This document shows positions 24,073 to 32,908 of a stretch of 51,583 nucleotides of DNA, piece after piece. The position numbers were made by a program, and so were the translations under genes. The first letter of the stretch is position 1. Each line of letters opens with the position of its first letter. The DNA comes from an uncultured Eubacteriales bacterium (GTDB lineage Bacteria; Bacillota; Clostridia; Christensenellales; Aristaeellaceae): assembly GCA_902799045.1 (NCBI GenBank), contig CADBZH010000007.1, forward strand, positions 1 to 51,583, given 5' to 3'. The notes below the pieces were generated by a model. It had not been told where the DNA came from and did no database searches. It saw only the letters and a program-made list of their open reading frames with translations.

Positions 24073-24741
24073 TCACTTGCAGGCCATATAGACATCCATG
24101 CTCTCTCCGTCCGTTTCAAAGCACGGTATGACTTCATTCTGCACATGGACCAGCCCGTTTGTTCTCATATAGTCTCCCAGCGTATGATACGCTCCCGGGA
24201 TCGTGGAAAAGGGATTGTCAAAGGGCCGTTCGATGTGGATCGCCGCATACCGGTGTCCGGCTTGTTCCTTGATTTCAAGCCCCTCCGGGTCCAGACCCTC
24301 CGGCAATACCCATGCGGCCGTGTATCCGTGCATCCGGAAGACATTGATCTGCTCGATGGACAGCCTGGGAAAGTCCCATCCGATCACCTTCGGGCTTTCA
24401 TCCCCGTGATCCTTTGCGTATCTGTATACCCTGTCCATGGCGTCGCTTTCCGGAGCGGTGCTGATGACAGTATGCTCCACATATCGGAACCCCGGGACCA
24501 CTTCGACCCGCAGATTTGTGTATGCGCTGCTGTGCTGATCCATCTCATCCCTGAACAGATTATCCAAAGAGCAATTAAAGATTTTGCAGAGTTCAATCGC
24601 CTTGTCCATCTCGGGATTGGCCGCGTCCATTTCCCATTTTGAGATCGTCTGACGGCTCACGTTCAGCTTTTCCGCCAGTGCTTCCTGCGTCATGTCCGCG
24701 CTGAGCCGGCGCAGATACTGAAGGTTTTTTCCAAAGCTCAT
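24073..24741 (-). CDS. XRE-family regulator with GyrI-like effector domain
   Basis: A 222-aa protein. The N-terminal helix-turn-helix is clear (MTQEALAEKLNVSRQTISKW, about residues 18-37). From about residue 75 the sequence (NLRVEVVPGFRYVEHTVIST onward, then HRYAAIHIERPFDNPFSTIP) looks like a GyrI/SOUL-type small-molecule-binding domain found in AraC and MerR regulators. It may sense a drug or metabolite; the neighbouring MATE exporter is a plausible target (inference). ATG 24741 follows GGAGGG; the in-frame extension to 24762 has no better site. Palindromic elements flank the gene on both sides. Confidence 0.85.
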   Translation of the reverse strand: MSFGKNLQYLRRLSADMTQEALAEKLNVSRQTISKWEMDAANPEMDKAIELCKIFNCSLDNLFRDEMDQHSSAYTNLRVEVVPGFRYVEHTVISTAPESDAMDRVYRYAKDHGDESPKVIGWDFPRLSIEQINVFRMHGYTAAWVLPEGLDPEGLEIKEQAGHRYAAIHIERPFDNPFSTIPGAYHTLGDYMRTNGLVHVQNEVIPCFETDGESMDVYMACK

Positions 24742-24887
24742 GACAGCCCTCCTCCGAAACATGCCTCGCTGCTTCCGAAATCGTTATTTGCTCCGCGGTG
24801 CATGGATAGACTACCAGAAAAACACTCCTTTCTCCACCAACCAGTCATTGCGCTTTTTTCACATGTCGCAACCTATGGTTGCGCCTG

Positions 24888-25032
24888 TGTGACAAAAGGC
24901 TGTCTCAAAACAGTTCAAAGCATCGTTCCGCCGTCGCAGGGGCGGCGTTCATGCCGCCTGCGGACGCCATGAATGGCGTCCCTACGGTCCGGAACAAGCA
25001 GAACTCTTGTTTTGAGACAGCCCCTTGTCACG
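24888..25032. mobile_element. MITE-like element with about 24-base terminal inverted repeats
   Basis: The left end TGTGACAAAAGGCTGTCTCA... and right end ...TGAGACAGCCCCTTGTCACG are near-perfect inverted repeats (AAAAC/GTTTT inside). The core holds further palindromes (GGGGCGGCGTTCATGCCGCC; GGACGCCATGAATGGCGTCC). There is no coding capacity. A separate small hairpin (GCAACC/GGTTGC, 24868-24882) sits just left of it. It ends 7 bases from the pyk stop and may act as its terminator. Confidence 0.75.
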
Positions 25033-25039
25033 TTTTTTC

Positions 25040-26452
25040 TCAGATCACTTCCACCTTGATCAAATTGGTATTGCCGCTCTTGCCGTTGGTGACGCCGCCG
25101 GTGATGACGATCTTGTCCCCGGGCTGCAGGCCCAGCTTCTCGCGGGCCAGCTGGGTGGCCACAAAGAACAGCACGTCGGTGGAGGTGTATTCGATGCTCA
25201 TGGCGGGCACGACGCCCCAGCTGAGGGCCAGCTTGCGCATAGCGGCCTCGCTGGTGGTGACGCCCAGGATGTCCACCGGCGCACGGAAGCGGGAGATCAT
25301 GCGCACGGTCTTGCCGGAGAGGGAGCAGGCCACGATGGCCTTCGCGCCCACGTCGATGGCCATGGCGCACACGGCGTGGCTGATGGCGTCCACGGTGGAG
25401 TGGGTCTGGAACTGCGTGTCATGGAAGCGCTGGGCATAGTCGATCTTCTGCTCGGTGGCCAGGGCGATCTTTGCCATCACGGCCACGGCCTCCACCGGGT
25501 GCTTGCCCGCGGCGGTCTCGCCGGAGAGCATGATGGCGCTGGTGCCGTCGTACACGGCGTTGGCCACGTCGGAGATCTCCGCGCGGGTGGGGCGGGGGTT
25601 GTAGATCATGCTTTCGAGCATCTCCGTGGCGGTGATGACCCGCTTGCCGATCAGGCGGCACTTGGTGATCAGCTGCTTCTGCACGGCGGGCAGCTCCTCA
25701 TAGGGGATCTCCACGCCCATGTCGCCGCGGCCGATCATGATACCCTCGCAGGCCTCGCAGATCTCCTCGATGTTGTCGATGCCGCTCTGGTTCTCCAGCT
25801 TCGCGATCAGGCTGATCCGGGCGCCGCCGTGGGCGTCCAGGAATTCGCGCACGTCCAGCAGGTCCCGCTTTCGGGAGACGAAGGAGCAGGCCACGAAGTC
25901 CACGCCGTGCTCGATGCCGAAGAGCAGGTCGGCCTTGTCCGCCTCGGAGAGGTACACCTGGTTCAGCACCTTGCCGGGGAAGGACATGCTCTTGCGGTCG
26001 GACAGCTCGCCGCCGATAGCGACGCGGCAGTGGATCGCGCTGCCCTCGATCTGCTCCACGTCCAGCGCCAACAGGCCGTTCGCCAGCAGCACGCGGTCGC
26101 CGACGCTCAGGTCCTCCGCCAGGCCCGCGTAGTTCACCGAAACCTGCGTCTCGTCGCCGGGCACGTCGTCCACCCGCAGCGTGAACGCCGCGCCCTCCTT
26201 CAGGGTGATCCTGCCGCTCTGGAAGGTCTTGATGCGATATTCCGGGCCCTTGGTGTCCAGCATGATCGCGATGGGCAGGCCCAGCTTTTCCCGCACGGCA
26301 CGGATGGTCACGATCTTCTCCAGGTGCTCTTCGTGGGTGCCGTGGGAGAAGTTGATGCGGGCGATGTTCATGCCCGCACGGCACATGGCGCTCAACACTT
26401 CCTCGGACTGGCTCGCCGGCCCGATGGTGCAGATGATCTTGGTCTTGCGCAT
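25040..26452 (-). CDS. pyk: Pyruvate kinase
   Basis: Last step of glycolysis, PEP + ADP to pyruvate + ATP. The 470-aa protein starts MRKTKIICTIGPAS and has the substrate and metal motifs MNIARINFSHGTHEEH, MLDTKGPEYR and the active-site segment IMIGRGDMGVEIPYEELP. The C-terminal regulatory domain is the plain form ending GGVTNGKSGNTNLIKVEVI, without the extra PEP-utiliser-like domain found in Bacillus. It is divergent from gpsA, with its own promoter. Confidence 0.97.
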   Translation of the reverse strand: MRKTKIICTIGPASQSEEVLSAMCRAGMNIARINFSHGTHEEHLEKIVTIRAVREKLGLPIAIMLDTKGPEYRIKTFQSGRITLKEGAAFTLRVDDVPGDETQVSVNYAGLAEDLSVGDRVLLANGLLALDVEQIEGSAIHCRVAIGGELSDRKSMSFPGKVLNQVYLSEADKADLLFGIEHGVDFVACSFVSRKRDLLDVREFLDAHGGARISLIAKLENQSGIDNIEEICEACEGIMIGRGDMGVEIPYEELPAVQKQLITKCRLIGKRVITATEMLESMIYNPRPTRAEISDVANAVYDGTSAIMLSGETAAGKHPVEAVAVMAKIALATEQKIDYAQRFHDTQFQTHSTVDAISHAVCAMAIDVGAKAIVACSLSGKTVRMISRFRAPVDILGVTTSEAAMRKLALSWGVVPAMSIEYTSTDVLFFVATQLAREKLGLQPGDKIVITGGVTNGKSGNTNLIKVEVI

Positions 26453-26491
26453 AAGCTCACCTCATATACGTGCGTTTTATGGGTCAACATC

Positions 26492-26520
26492 ATTTTAGCA
26501 TACGTTGCGGCGGGTGTAAA
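26492..26520 (-). promoter_or_regulatory. Promoter of pyk
   Basis: Minus strand TTTACA (26520-26515), a 17-base spacer and TAAAAT (26497-26492), 40 bases upstream of the pyk start. Confidence 0.75.
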
Positions 26521-26557
26521 GCGCGGGGGAGATCTCTGGCGGAATTTTGGCGGGAGG

Positions 26558-26586
26558 TTGCGCGCCCGGCACGGATGGGGTATAAT
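26558..26586 (+). promoter_or_regulatory. Promoter of gpsA
   Basis: TTGCGC (26558-26563), a 17-base spacer and perfect TATAAT (26581-26586), close to the gpsA start (26615), giving a short leader. Confidence 0.75.
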
Positions 26587-26614
26587 GGAGTCAAAGGAAG
26601 AGGAGGTGCGGGAA

Positions 26615-27640
26615 ATGGCAAACGAACGGCGCGTGAACATCGGCCTGTTGGGCGCGGGCACCTGGGGCATCGCCCTGGCGCGGATGCTGGCGAACAGCGG
26701 CCACGGGGTGACGGTCTGGTCGGCTCTGCCGGAGGAGCTTGAGCAGCTGTCCGCCACGCGGCGGCAGAAGAACCTGCCCGGCGCGGTGATTCCCGACGCC
26801 GTTCGCTTCACGGCGGACATCGCCGAGGCCTGCGGGGGAAAGGACATCCTGCTCTTCGCGGTGCCCTCGGTCTACGTTCGCGCCACGGCGCGCTCGGCCG
26901 CGCCATGGATCCGCGAGGGCCAGATCATCGTGGACGTGGCGAAGGGCATGGAGCCGGACACGCTCTTCACGATGACCCAGGTGATCGGCGACGAGCTGCA
27001 AAAGCAGGGCGCACCGAGCGTCGCGCTGGTGGCGCTCTCCGGCCCGACCCACGCCGAGGAGGTGGCGCTCGACCTGCCCACCACCATCGTCTCCGCCTGT
27101 CCGGACCTGGAGGTGGCGCGGCGGGTGCAGGACGTGTTCATGAATACCTGCATGCGCGTCTACACCAACGAGGACATCCTGGGCGTGGAGCTGTGCGGCG
27201 CGGTGAAGAACATCATCGCCCTCGCGGCGGGCATCTCCACCGGCCTGGGCTACGGCGACAACGCCAAGGCGGCGCTGATCACCCGCGGCATCGTGGAGAT
27301 CACCCGTCTGGGCGTGGCCATGGGCTGCCGGAAGGAGACCTTCAGCGGCCTGGCCGGGCTGGGCGACCTGATCGTCACGGCCACGAGCCGCCACAGCCGC
27401 AACAACCGCTGCGGCGAGCTGGTCGGCCAGGGCGTGCCGCCGGAGGAGGCCGTGAAGCGGATCGGCATGGTGGTGGAGGGCATCCACGCGCTGGCGGCCA
27501 CGATGCAGCTGGCCGCGCGCTATGGCGTCAGCATGCCCATCACCGAGGCCGTGGACGCCATCCTCAACGGCGGCGCCGATCCACGCGCGGTGGTGCTGGA
27601 TCTGATGAGCCGGGAAAAGACCTCGGAGACGGAGGCTTGA
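26615..27640 (+). CDS. gpsA: NAD(P)-dependent glycerol-3-phosphate dehydrogenase
   Basis: Makes sn-glycerol 3-phosphate from dihydroxyacetone phosphate for phospholipid synthesis. The 341-aa protein has the Rossmann motif LLGAGTWGIALARMLA, the LSGPTHAEEVALDLPTT segment and the catalytic Lys region VELCGAVKNIIALAAGI. FSGLAGLGDLIVTATSRHSR is the family signature. ATG 26615 is supported by AGGAGG at 26601-26606; the very long frame reaching back to 25025 runs antisense through pyk and is not coding. Confidence 0.97.
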   Translation: MANERRVNIGLLGAGTWGIALARMLANSGHGVTVWSALPEELEQLSATRRQKNLPGAVIPDAVRFTADIAEACGGKDILLFAVPSVYVRATARSAAPWIREGQIIVDVAKGMEPDTLFTMTQVIGDELQKQGAPSVALVALSGPTHAEEVALDLPTTIVSACPDLEVARRVQDVFMNTCMRVYTNEDILGVELCGAVKNIIALAAGISTGLGYGDNAKAALITRGIVEITRLGVAMGCRKETFSGLAGLGDLIVTATSRHSRNNRCGELVGQGVPPEEAVKRIGMVVEGIHALAATMQLAARYGVSMPITEAVDAILNGGADPRAVVLDLMSREKTSETEA

Positions 27641-27690
27641 TAGCGCTTCTGACACAAATTGGGATTGACATGATTGAAAGATGCAAACAG

Positions 27691-27720
27691 AAATCCTGTC
27701 ACCGAGGTGACAGGATTTTT
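27691..27720. terminator. Terminator shared by gpsA and the converging tRNA gene
   Basis: A 12-bp stem (27691-27702 with 27707-27718) with a CGAG tetraloop ends in TTTTT. Its last T (27720) is the complement of the final A of the tRNA CCA end, so the two features touch. Confidence 0.85.
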
Positions 27721-27796
27721 GGTGGAGCATACGAGACTCGAACTCGTGACCTCTACACTGCCAGTGTAGCGCTCTAGCCAACTGAGCTAATGCCCC
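27720..27796 (-). tRNA. tRNA-Ala (GGC anticodon), CCA encoded
   Basis: Reverse complement gives a full cloverleaf: acceptor GGGGCAT/ATGCTCC with the G3:U70 pair that identifies alanine tRNA, D-arm GCTCAGTTGGCTAGAGC, anticodon stem CTACA/TGTAG with loop CTGGCAG (anticodon GGC), T-arm with GTTCGAGTC, discriminator A and CCA. GGC reads the GCC codon, which is heavily used in this genome. Confidence 0.97.
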
Positions 27797-27816
27797 ATGT
27801 CTTGACGACAAGAGAT

Positions 27817-27845
27817 ATTATAATACAAAGCCCTCGGTTTGTCAA
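27817..27845 (-). promoter_or_regulatory. Consensus promoter of tRNA-Ala
   Basis: Minus strand TTGACA (27845-27840), 17 bases, TATAAT (27822-27817): a perfect consensus, about 20 bases upstream of the tRNA 5' end. Confidence 0.9.
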
Positions 27846-27881
27846 TACCTTTTTTTGAAAAAATTCGCGGTTCGGAGGGAA

Positions 27882-30800
27882 TCAGATCCCTCCGAACTCA
27901 AACAGGGAAACCTGGCTGGTCTCGGGAATGCCGTTCAGGCACCCGGCGAGGCGCAGCTGTTCCAACATGGACTGGCTCACCTTGCGGCGCACCATGTCGT
28001 CCTGGCTGATGAAGGGACCGGCCTGGCGGGCCTCCACGAAGGCGCTGGCCGCCGACGCGCCGATGCCCGGCAGCGAGTTGATGGGCGGCACGATCTCGCC
28101 GCCTTCGTCGATGAAGAATTCGGTGGCCTTCGACTGGTAGATGTCGATGGGCTTGATGTGTATGCCGCGCAGGTTCATCTCGATCAGGATTTCCAGGATC
28201 GTGATTTCGTCATCCTTGGTGGCGGTGCGCTCGGACTTGTCCAGCGCCCGGATGTCGTCGATCATGCCGCGCAGGGCGCCCACGTCCCGGGTGGTCATGC
28301 GGGTGGCGTCGAAGCTCTCGGCGTTTCGGGCCAGGTAGCAGCAGTAGTAGGCCGCAGGGTAGAAGATCTTGAAATATGCGATGCGCAGGGCCATCGTCAC
28401 GTAGGCCACGGCGTGGCCCTTCGGGAACATGTACTTGATCTTCTTGCAGGTCTCCACATACCACTCCGGCACGCCCGCCTCGCGCATGGCGCCCTCCATG
28501 GCCTCGGTCAGGCCCCGGCCCTTGCGCACGGACTCCATGGTCTTGAAGGCCATCGAGGCCTCCACGCCGCTGGCGATCAGCGCGTTCATGATGTCGTCGC
28601 GGGTGCAGAAGCACTCGCGCAGCGGGATGCCCTGGCGCACCAGGTCCTGGGCGTTGCCCAGCCAGACGTCCGTGCCGTGGCTGAGGCCGGAAATGCGGAT
28701 CAGCTCCTCCATGGTGGAGGGCTTCGTCTCCTTCAGCATGCCGCGCACGAAGGATGTGCCGAATTCCGGCACGCCCAGCGTGCCGCTCTCCGCCACGCCC
28801 AGCTGCTCCGCCGTCAGACCCAGGGCCTCCGGGCCGGTGAACAGGGAGATGATCTTTGCGAACACCTCCGGGTCGTGCAGCGGCACCTTCTGGGGCGCGA
28901 TGCCGGTGATGTCCTGCAGCTTGCGCAGCATCGTCGGGTCATCGTGGCCCAGCACGTCCAGCTTCACCAGCACGTCGTGCATGCTGTTGAAGTCGAAGTG
29001 GGTGGTGATGGTGTCGGTGGTCATGTCGTCGGCGGGGTGCTGGATCGGCGTGAACTGATAGATCTCGTATTCCTTCGGCAGCACCACCATGCCGGCGGGG
29101 TGCTGGCCGGTGGTGCGCTTGACGCCGGTGATGCCCCGGGCGAGGCGCTCCATCTCCGCCCTGGGCAGGGAGATCCCCTTCTCCTCGCAATACTTCAGCA
29201 CATAGCCGTAGGCCGTCTTTTCTGCAATGGTGCCGATGGTGCCGGCGCGGAAGCAGTATTCCACGCCGAACAGCTCCTGGATGTATCGGTGGGCGCGGGG
29301 CTGGTATTCGCCGGAGAAGTTCAGGTCGATGTCGGGCACCTTGTCGCCCTTGAAGCCCAGGAACACCTCGAAGGGGATGTTGAAGCCGTCCTTGTTCATC
29401 GGCGTGCCGCATACGGGGCACACCTTGGGCGGCAGGTCCAGCCCGGTGGTGTAGCGCGGGTCGGGGTTGAACTCGGTGTGCCTGCACTTCGGGCAGGCAT
29501 AATGCGGCGGCAGGGCGTTGACCTCGGTGATGCCGGAGAGGAACGCCACCAGCGACGAGCCGACGGAGCCGCGGCTGCCGACGATGTAGCCGTCGCTCAG
29601 GCTCTTCGCCACCAGCTTCACGGCGATCATGTAGAGCGTGGAGAAGCCGTAGCCGATGATGGCGCCCAGCTCCTTGTCGATGCGCTTCTGCACGATCTCC
29701 GGCAGCGGGTCGCCATAGAGGGCGTGGGCCTTGTCGTTCACCAGCTGGCGCAGCTCGCCCTCCGCCTCCGGCCAGAAGGGCTGGAAGGTCTCCTTGCCCT
29801 CGGGGTGGGGGATGAAGATCCGCACGTCGCCGATCCTGTCCGCGATGCGGTTCGGGTTTTCGATGACCACCTCTCGCGCCACGTCCCGGCCCAGATAGCT
29901 GAACTCCTCCAGCATTTCGCCGGTGGTGCGGAAGTACAGCGGCGGCTGCTCGTCCGCGTCCTTGTAGCCCTCCTTGGTGAGGAGTATGGCGCGGTAGACG
30001 CTGTCGGTGGGGTTCAAAAAGTGCACGTCGCCGGTGGCGCAGACGGGCTTGCCCATGGCCTGCCCCAGGCGCACGATCCGCCGGTTCAGTTCGCGCAGGC
30101 CCTCGTCGTCCGCGACGGTGCCCTCGCGCTTCAGGAAGGCGTTGTTGCCGATGGGCTGGATCTCCAGGTAGTCATAGAACTCCGCGATGCGCTTGAGCTC
30201 CTTCTCGTCCCGGTCGTCCAGCACGGCCTGGAACAGCTCGCCCGCCTCGCAGGCGCTGCCCACGATCAGGCCCTCGCGATACCGGGCGATCAGGCTGCGG
30301 GGGATGCGGGGACGGCGGTGGAAGTAGTGCAGATGGCCCTCGCTGACCAGGCGGTAGAGGTTCGTCATGCCCGTCTGCGACGCCGCCAGCAGGATGATGT
30401 GATAGCTCTGCTTGCTGGCGTCGGTGGGGAAGCAGGTGTTCAGCTGGCCCAGCAGCGCGATCCGCTTCTGGGCGACGACCTCGTTCAGCACCTTCACCAG
30501 CATCAGCCCGGTGGCCCGGGCGTCGTGCACGGCGCGGTGGGCGTTCAGCAGGCTGATGCCCAGCTGCTTGCACATGTTGCCCAGCTTGTGGCTCTTCAGC
30601 TGGGGGAATTGATTGCGCACCAGGGCGAGGGTGTCGATGATCGTGAAATGGAAGGGCAGCCCCGCCTGCCTGAAGGCGCGGCGGAAGAAGGCCATGTCAA
30701 AGCTGGCGTTGTGCGCCACCAGCACCGCGCCCTCGCAGAATTTCGCGAATTCAGGCATGACCTCCATCAGCGTCCGCTTGTCGCGCAGCATGGCCGAGGT

Positions 30801-32210
30801 GATGCCGGTGATCTCCACCACGCGCTCCGGCACGGGCCGGCCGGGGTTGATCAGCTCGGAGAACTCCGCCACCTCCACGCCGTGCTCGATGCGCACGGCG
30901 CCGATCTCGATGATCTCGTCCGCACGGGTGTTCAGGCCCGTGGTCTCCACGTCCAGCACCACATAGACGGCGTCGTCAAAGCTCTGGTCGCCGGCGTTCA
31001 TCACGATGCCCGCGTCGTCGTCGATCAGATAGCCCTCGCAGCCGGGGATCAGCTTGATATTGTTCTTCTTCGCCGCGCCGAAGGCCTCCGGGAAGGCCTG
31101 CACAACGCCGTGGTCGGTGACGGCGATGGCCTTGTGGCCCCAGGCCGCCGCCTGCTTGATCAGGTCGGTGGCGCTGGCGCAGGCGTCCATCGTGGAATAG
31201 TTGGTGTGCAGATGCAGCTCCACGCGCTTTTCAGGGGAGGAGTCCTCCCGCACGGGCTTGTCGGCGGGCACGATGTCATCCACCATCAGCAGCATCTGGC
31301 TGGAAAAGCTGTCATAGCTGTACCGGCCGCGCACCTTCGCCCACTGCCCGGGCTTGAGCCCGGCGGAAAGGGCGTCGGCCTGGGCCTGGACGCTGCCGGT
31401 GTTCTCCCGGCCCCGGCGGCTGCCGAGGAACAGCTTGCAGTTCACCGAGCCGGTGTAATCGGTCATCGAGAACAGCACGATCTTCGTCTCGCCGTTCTTC
31501 GCGTCCTTGATGTCCAGGCTCACCACCTCGCCCTTCAGCGCGCAGCGGCCCACGTCCTCGGTCAGCTCGCCCATCGGGATGGCGGGATCGTGGATCGGCT
31601 TTCCGTAGAGGGCCTCGCTGGGCGCGGCCTTGCGCCGGGGGGCGGTGCTCGACACGGCGGCGCTGGCGGCGATGGCCTCGGCCTCCTTCGCGCGGGCTTC
31701 GGCGATCTCGCGGATCCGCTTTTCCTCGTCGCCGGTGATCTGGATGCGGGCCGTGGCCTCGATGCCGAACAGGTCGTTCAGCTTCTGCGCCAGGATCCGG
31801 TCCACGCCGCGGCTCTTCAGAAAGCCCGCGCCCTCGGCGCTGGAGACGCAGACGGTCAGCACGCCGTCCTTCAGCGACCAGCCCTTGCCGTTCCAGTCGA
31901 TGAACGGCATGCAGCCGGGGCTCTCGTGGCGCACCAGCGATTTCATTACGGGGCTTGCGAGGGTCACGTCCTCGAGCACCCTGTCCCTCAGCGCCGGATA
32001 CTCCAGCTGTACCTTCACCGCCACCTGCGGAAACGCGCCCGCGATCAGCCGCTGGGCGCACTCAAACTGGGCGTCGTTCAGCAGCGATTCGCTGCGCAGG
32101 CGCACCCGCATCTGTCCCGTCTTTTTTGAAATGCTCACCCGGCTCAGCGCCAGCCGCTCCGCCAGCGCCGGGTCCTCCTGGGCGATCAGGTTTTTCCAGA
32201 GTTCTGCCAT
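27882..32210 (-). CDS. polC: DNA polymerase III PolC-type alpha subunit
   Basis: Replicative polymerase of low-G+C Gram-positives (1442 aa). Domains in order: N-terminal region, OB fold (EVVSLDIKDAKNGETKIVLF), PHP domain split by the exonuclease (VELHLHTNYSTMDACAS; DHGVVQAF), DEDD proofreading exonuclease (VVLDVETTGLNTRADEIIEI), then polymerase palm with GSRGSVGSSLVAF, four-Cys zinc finger (CPKCRH...CPVCG) and PDIDLNFSGEYQ. Helix-hairpin-helix follows near the end (INSLPGIGASAASAFVEA). The start is ATG 32210; in-frame sequence upstream to 32378 is repeat DNA. It ends the frr-to-polC block, as in B. subtilis, though proS is absent from its usual place. Confidence 0.98.
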   Translation of the reverse strand: MAELWKNLIAQEDPALAERLALSRVSISKKTGQMRVRLRSESLLNDAQFECAQRLIAGAFPQVAVKVQLEYPALRDRVLEDVTLASPVMKSLVRHESPGCMPFIDWNGKGWSLKDGVLTVCVSSAEGAGFLKSRGVDRILAQKLNDLFGIEATARIQITGDEEKRIREIAEARAKEAEAIAASAAVSSTAPRRKAAPSEALYGKPIHDPAIPMGELTEDVGRCALKGEVVSLDIKDAKNGETKIVLFSMTDYTGSVNCKLFLGSRRGRENTGSVQAQADALSAGLKPGQWAKVRGRYSYDSFSSQMLLMVDDIVPADKPVREDSSPEKRVELHLHTNYSTMDACASATDLIKQAAAWGHKAIAVTDHGVVQAFPEAFGAAKKNNIKLIPGCEGYLIDDDAGIVMNAGDQSFDDAVYVVLDVETTGLNTRADEIIEIGAVRIEHGVEVAEFSELINPGRPVPERVVEITGITSAMLRDKRTLMEVMPEFAKFCEGAVLVAHNASFDMAFFRRAFRQAGLPFHFTIIDTLALVRNQFPQLKSHKLGNMCKQLGISLLNAHRAVHDARATGLMLVKVLNEVVAQKRIALLGQLNTCFPTDASKQSYHIILLAASQTGMTNLYRLVSEGHLHYFHRRPRIPRSLIARYREGLIVGSACEAGELFQAVLDDRDEKELKRIAEFYDYLEIQPIGNNAFLKREGTVADDEGLRELNRRIVRLGQAMGKPVCATGDVHFLNPTDSVYRAILLTKEGYKDADEQPPLYFRTTGEMLEEFSYLGRDVAREVVIENPNRIADRIGDVRIFIPHPEGKETFQPFWPEAEGELRQLVNDKAHALYGDPLPEIVQKRIDKELGAIIGYGFSTLYMIAVKLVAKSLSDGYIVGSRGSVGSSLVAFLSGITEVNALPPHYACPKCRHTEFNPDPRYTTGLDLPPKVCPVCGTPMNKDGFNIPFEVFLGFKGDKVPDIDLNFSGEYQPRAHRYIQELFGVEYCFRAGTIGTIAEKTAYGYVLKYCEEKGISLPRAEMERLARGITGVKRTTGQHPAGMVVLPKEYEIYQFTPIQHPADDMTTDTITTHFDFNSMHDVLVKLDVLGHDDPTMLRKLQDITGIAPQKVPLHDPEVFAKIISLFTGPEALGLTAEQLGVAESGTLGVPEFGTSFVRGMLKETKPSTMEELIRISGLSHGTDVWLGNAQDLVRQGIPLRECFCTRDDIMNALIASGVEASMAFKTMESVRKGRGLTEAMEGAMREAGVPEWYVETCKKIKYMFPKGHAVAYVTMALRIAYFKIFYPAAYYCCYLARNAESFDATRMTTRDVGALRGMIDDIRALDKSERTATKDDEITILEILIEMNLRGIHIKPIDIYQSKATEFFIDEGGEIVPPINSLPGIGASAASAFVEARQAGPFISQDDMVRRKVSQSMLEQLRLAGCLNGIPETSQVSLFEFGGI

Positions 32211-32241
32211 GAGGTCCCTTTCGTGTTTGAGTGTTTTTCCA

Positions 32242-32307
32242 AAGCCTTCCCCACTGGGGGGAGGTGTCGAGCAGGTGCTATAGCAGCGTCCGCGAGGCGG
32301 ATGAGGT
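32242..32307. repeat. CCTTCCCC...GGCGGATGAGG intergenic repeat
   Basis: AAGCCTTCCCCACTGGGGGG, then AGGTGTCGAGCAGG and a later GCGAGGCGGATGAGG match the general form of a dispersed repeat frequent in gut Clostridia, as far as I recall. It lies between polC and the upstream GNAT gene. Only one copy is in this window. Confidence 0.5.
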
Positions 32308-32326
32308 CGATTGCCGCAAAGTATAC

Positions 32327-32908
32327 TCATCCGCCGTATTCTTCCCTCAGCATCCGGTACACCGCGCAATCCCGCCATTCGCCCTCATGCCAGGTGTGGG
32401 CGACGAGCAGGGCCTCCTGCGTCATGCCGCACTTTTCCGCCACGCGGCGCGAGCCCAGGTTTTCCGCCAGGCACGAGGCGGACACGCGGCGGGCGTTGCC
32501 GCCGAACACGAAGCGCAGCGCTTCCCGGGCGGCCTCGCTGGCATAGCCCAGATTCCAGCTCGCGGGCCGGATGAAATAGCCCAGGCCGTAGTGCGCGCCC
32601 TCGGCGGTGCCGTCGATCATGTGCAGGCTCACGCTGCCCAGCAGCGCGCCGGAGGCCTTCTCCTCCACGGCCAGGTTGAAGCGCAGGCGGAAGGGGCGGT
32701 CGGCGTCCCGCATGGCGCTGCGCAGGTAGGATTCTGTCTCGGCCAGCTCCTCCTTGCGCATGAAGGGCAGGTACCAGGTGGCGGCGGGGTCGGTGAGGAT
32801 GGCGTGGAGCGGCTCGAGATCCGCCAGGCGATGCTCCCGCAGGATCAGGCGCTCGGTCTCCAGGCGCACGTTGCGGGACTTCTCGGCAAATTCAGGCGTG
32901 TAGGTCAT
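32327..32908 (-). CDS. GNAT acetyltransferase, RimJ/RimL type
   Basis: A 193-aa protein beginning near VRLETERLILREHRLADLEP, the typical RimJ/RimL opening. RPASWNLGYASEAAREALRF forms the acetyl-CoA-binding motif and NLGSRRVAEKCGM is the C-terminal motif. Such proteins acetylate ribosomal protein N-termini, antibiotics or small amines; the acceptor is unknown. ATG 32908 overlaps the ispG stop (ATGA), so it is co-translated with ispG. Confidence 0.88.
   Translation of the reverse strand: MTYTPEFAEKSRNVRLETERLILREHRLADLEPLHAILTDPAATWYLPFMRKEELAETESYLRSAMRDADRPFRLRFNLAVEEKASGALLGSVSLHMIDGTAEGAHYGLGYFIRPASWNLGYASEAAREALRFVFGGNARRVSASCLAENLGSRRVAEKCGMTQEALLVAHTWHEGEWRDCAVYRMLREEYGG

Noticed and set aside
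27855-32129. 1424-residue open frame on the plus strand
   Set aside because: It is antisense to polC. GC-rich third positions keep the complementary frame open; composition is His/Leu/Ala-rich without domains.
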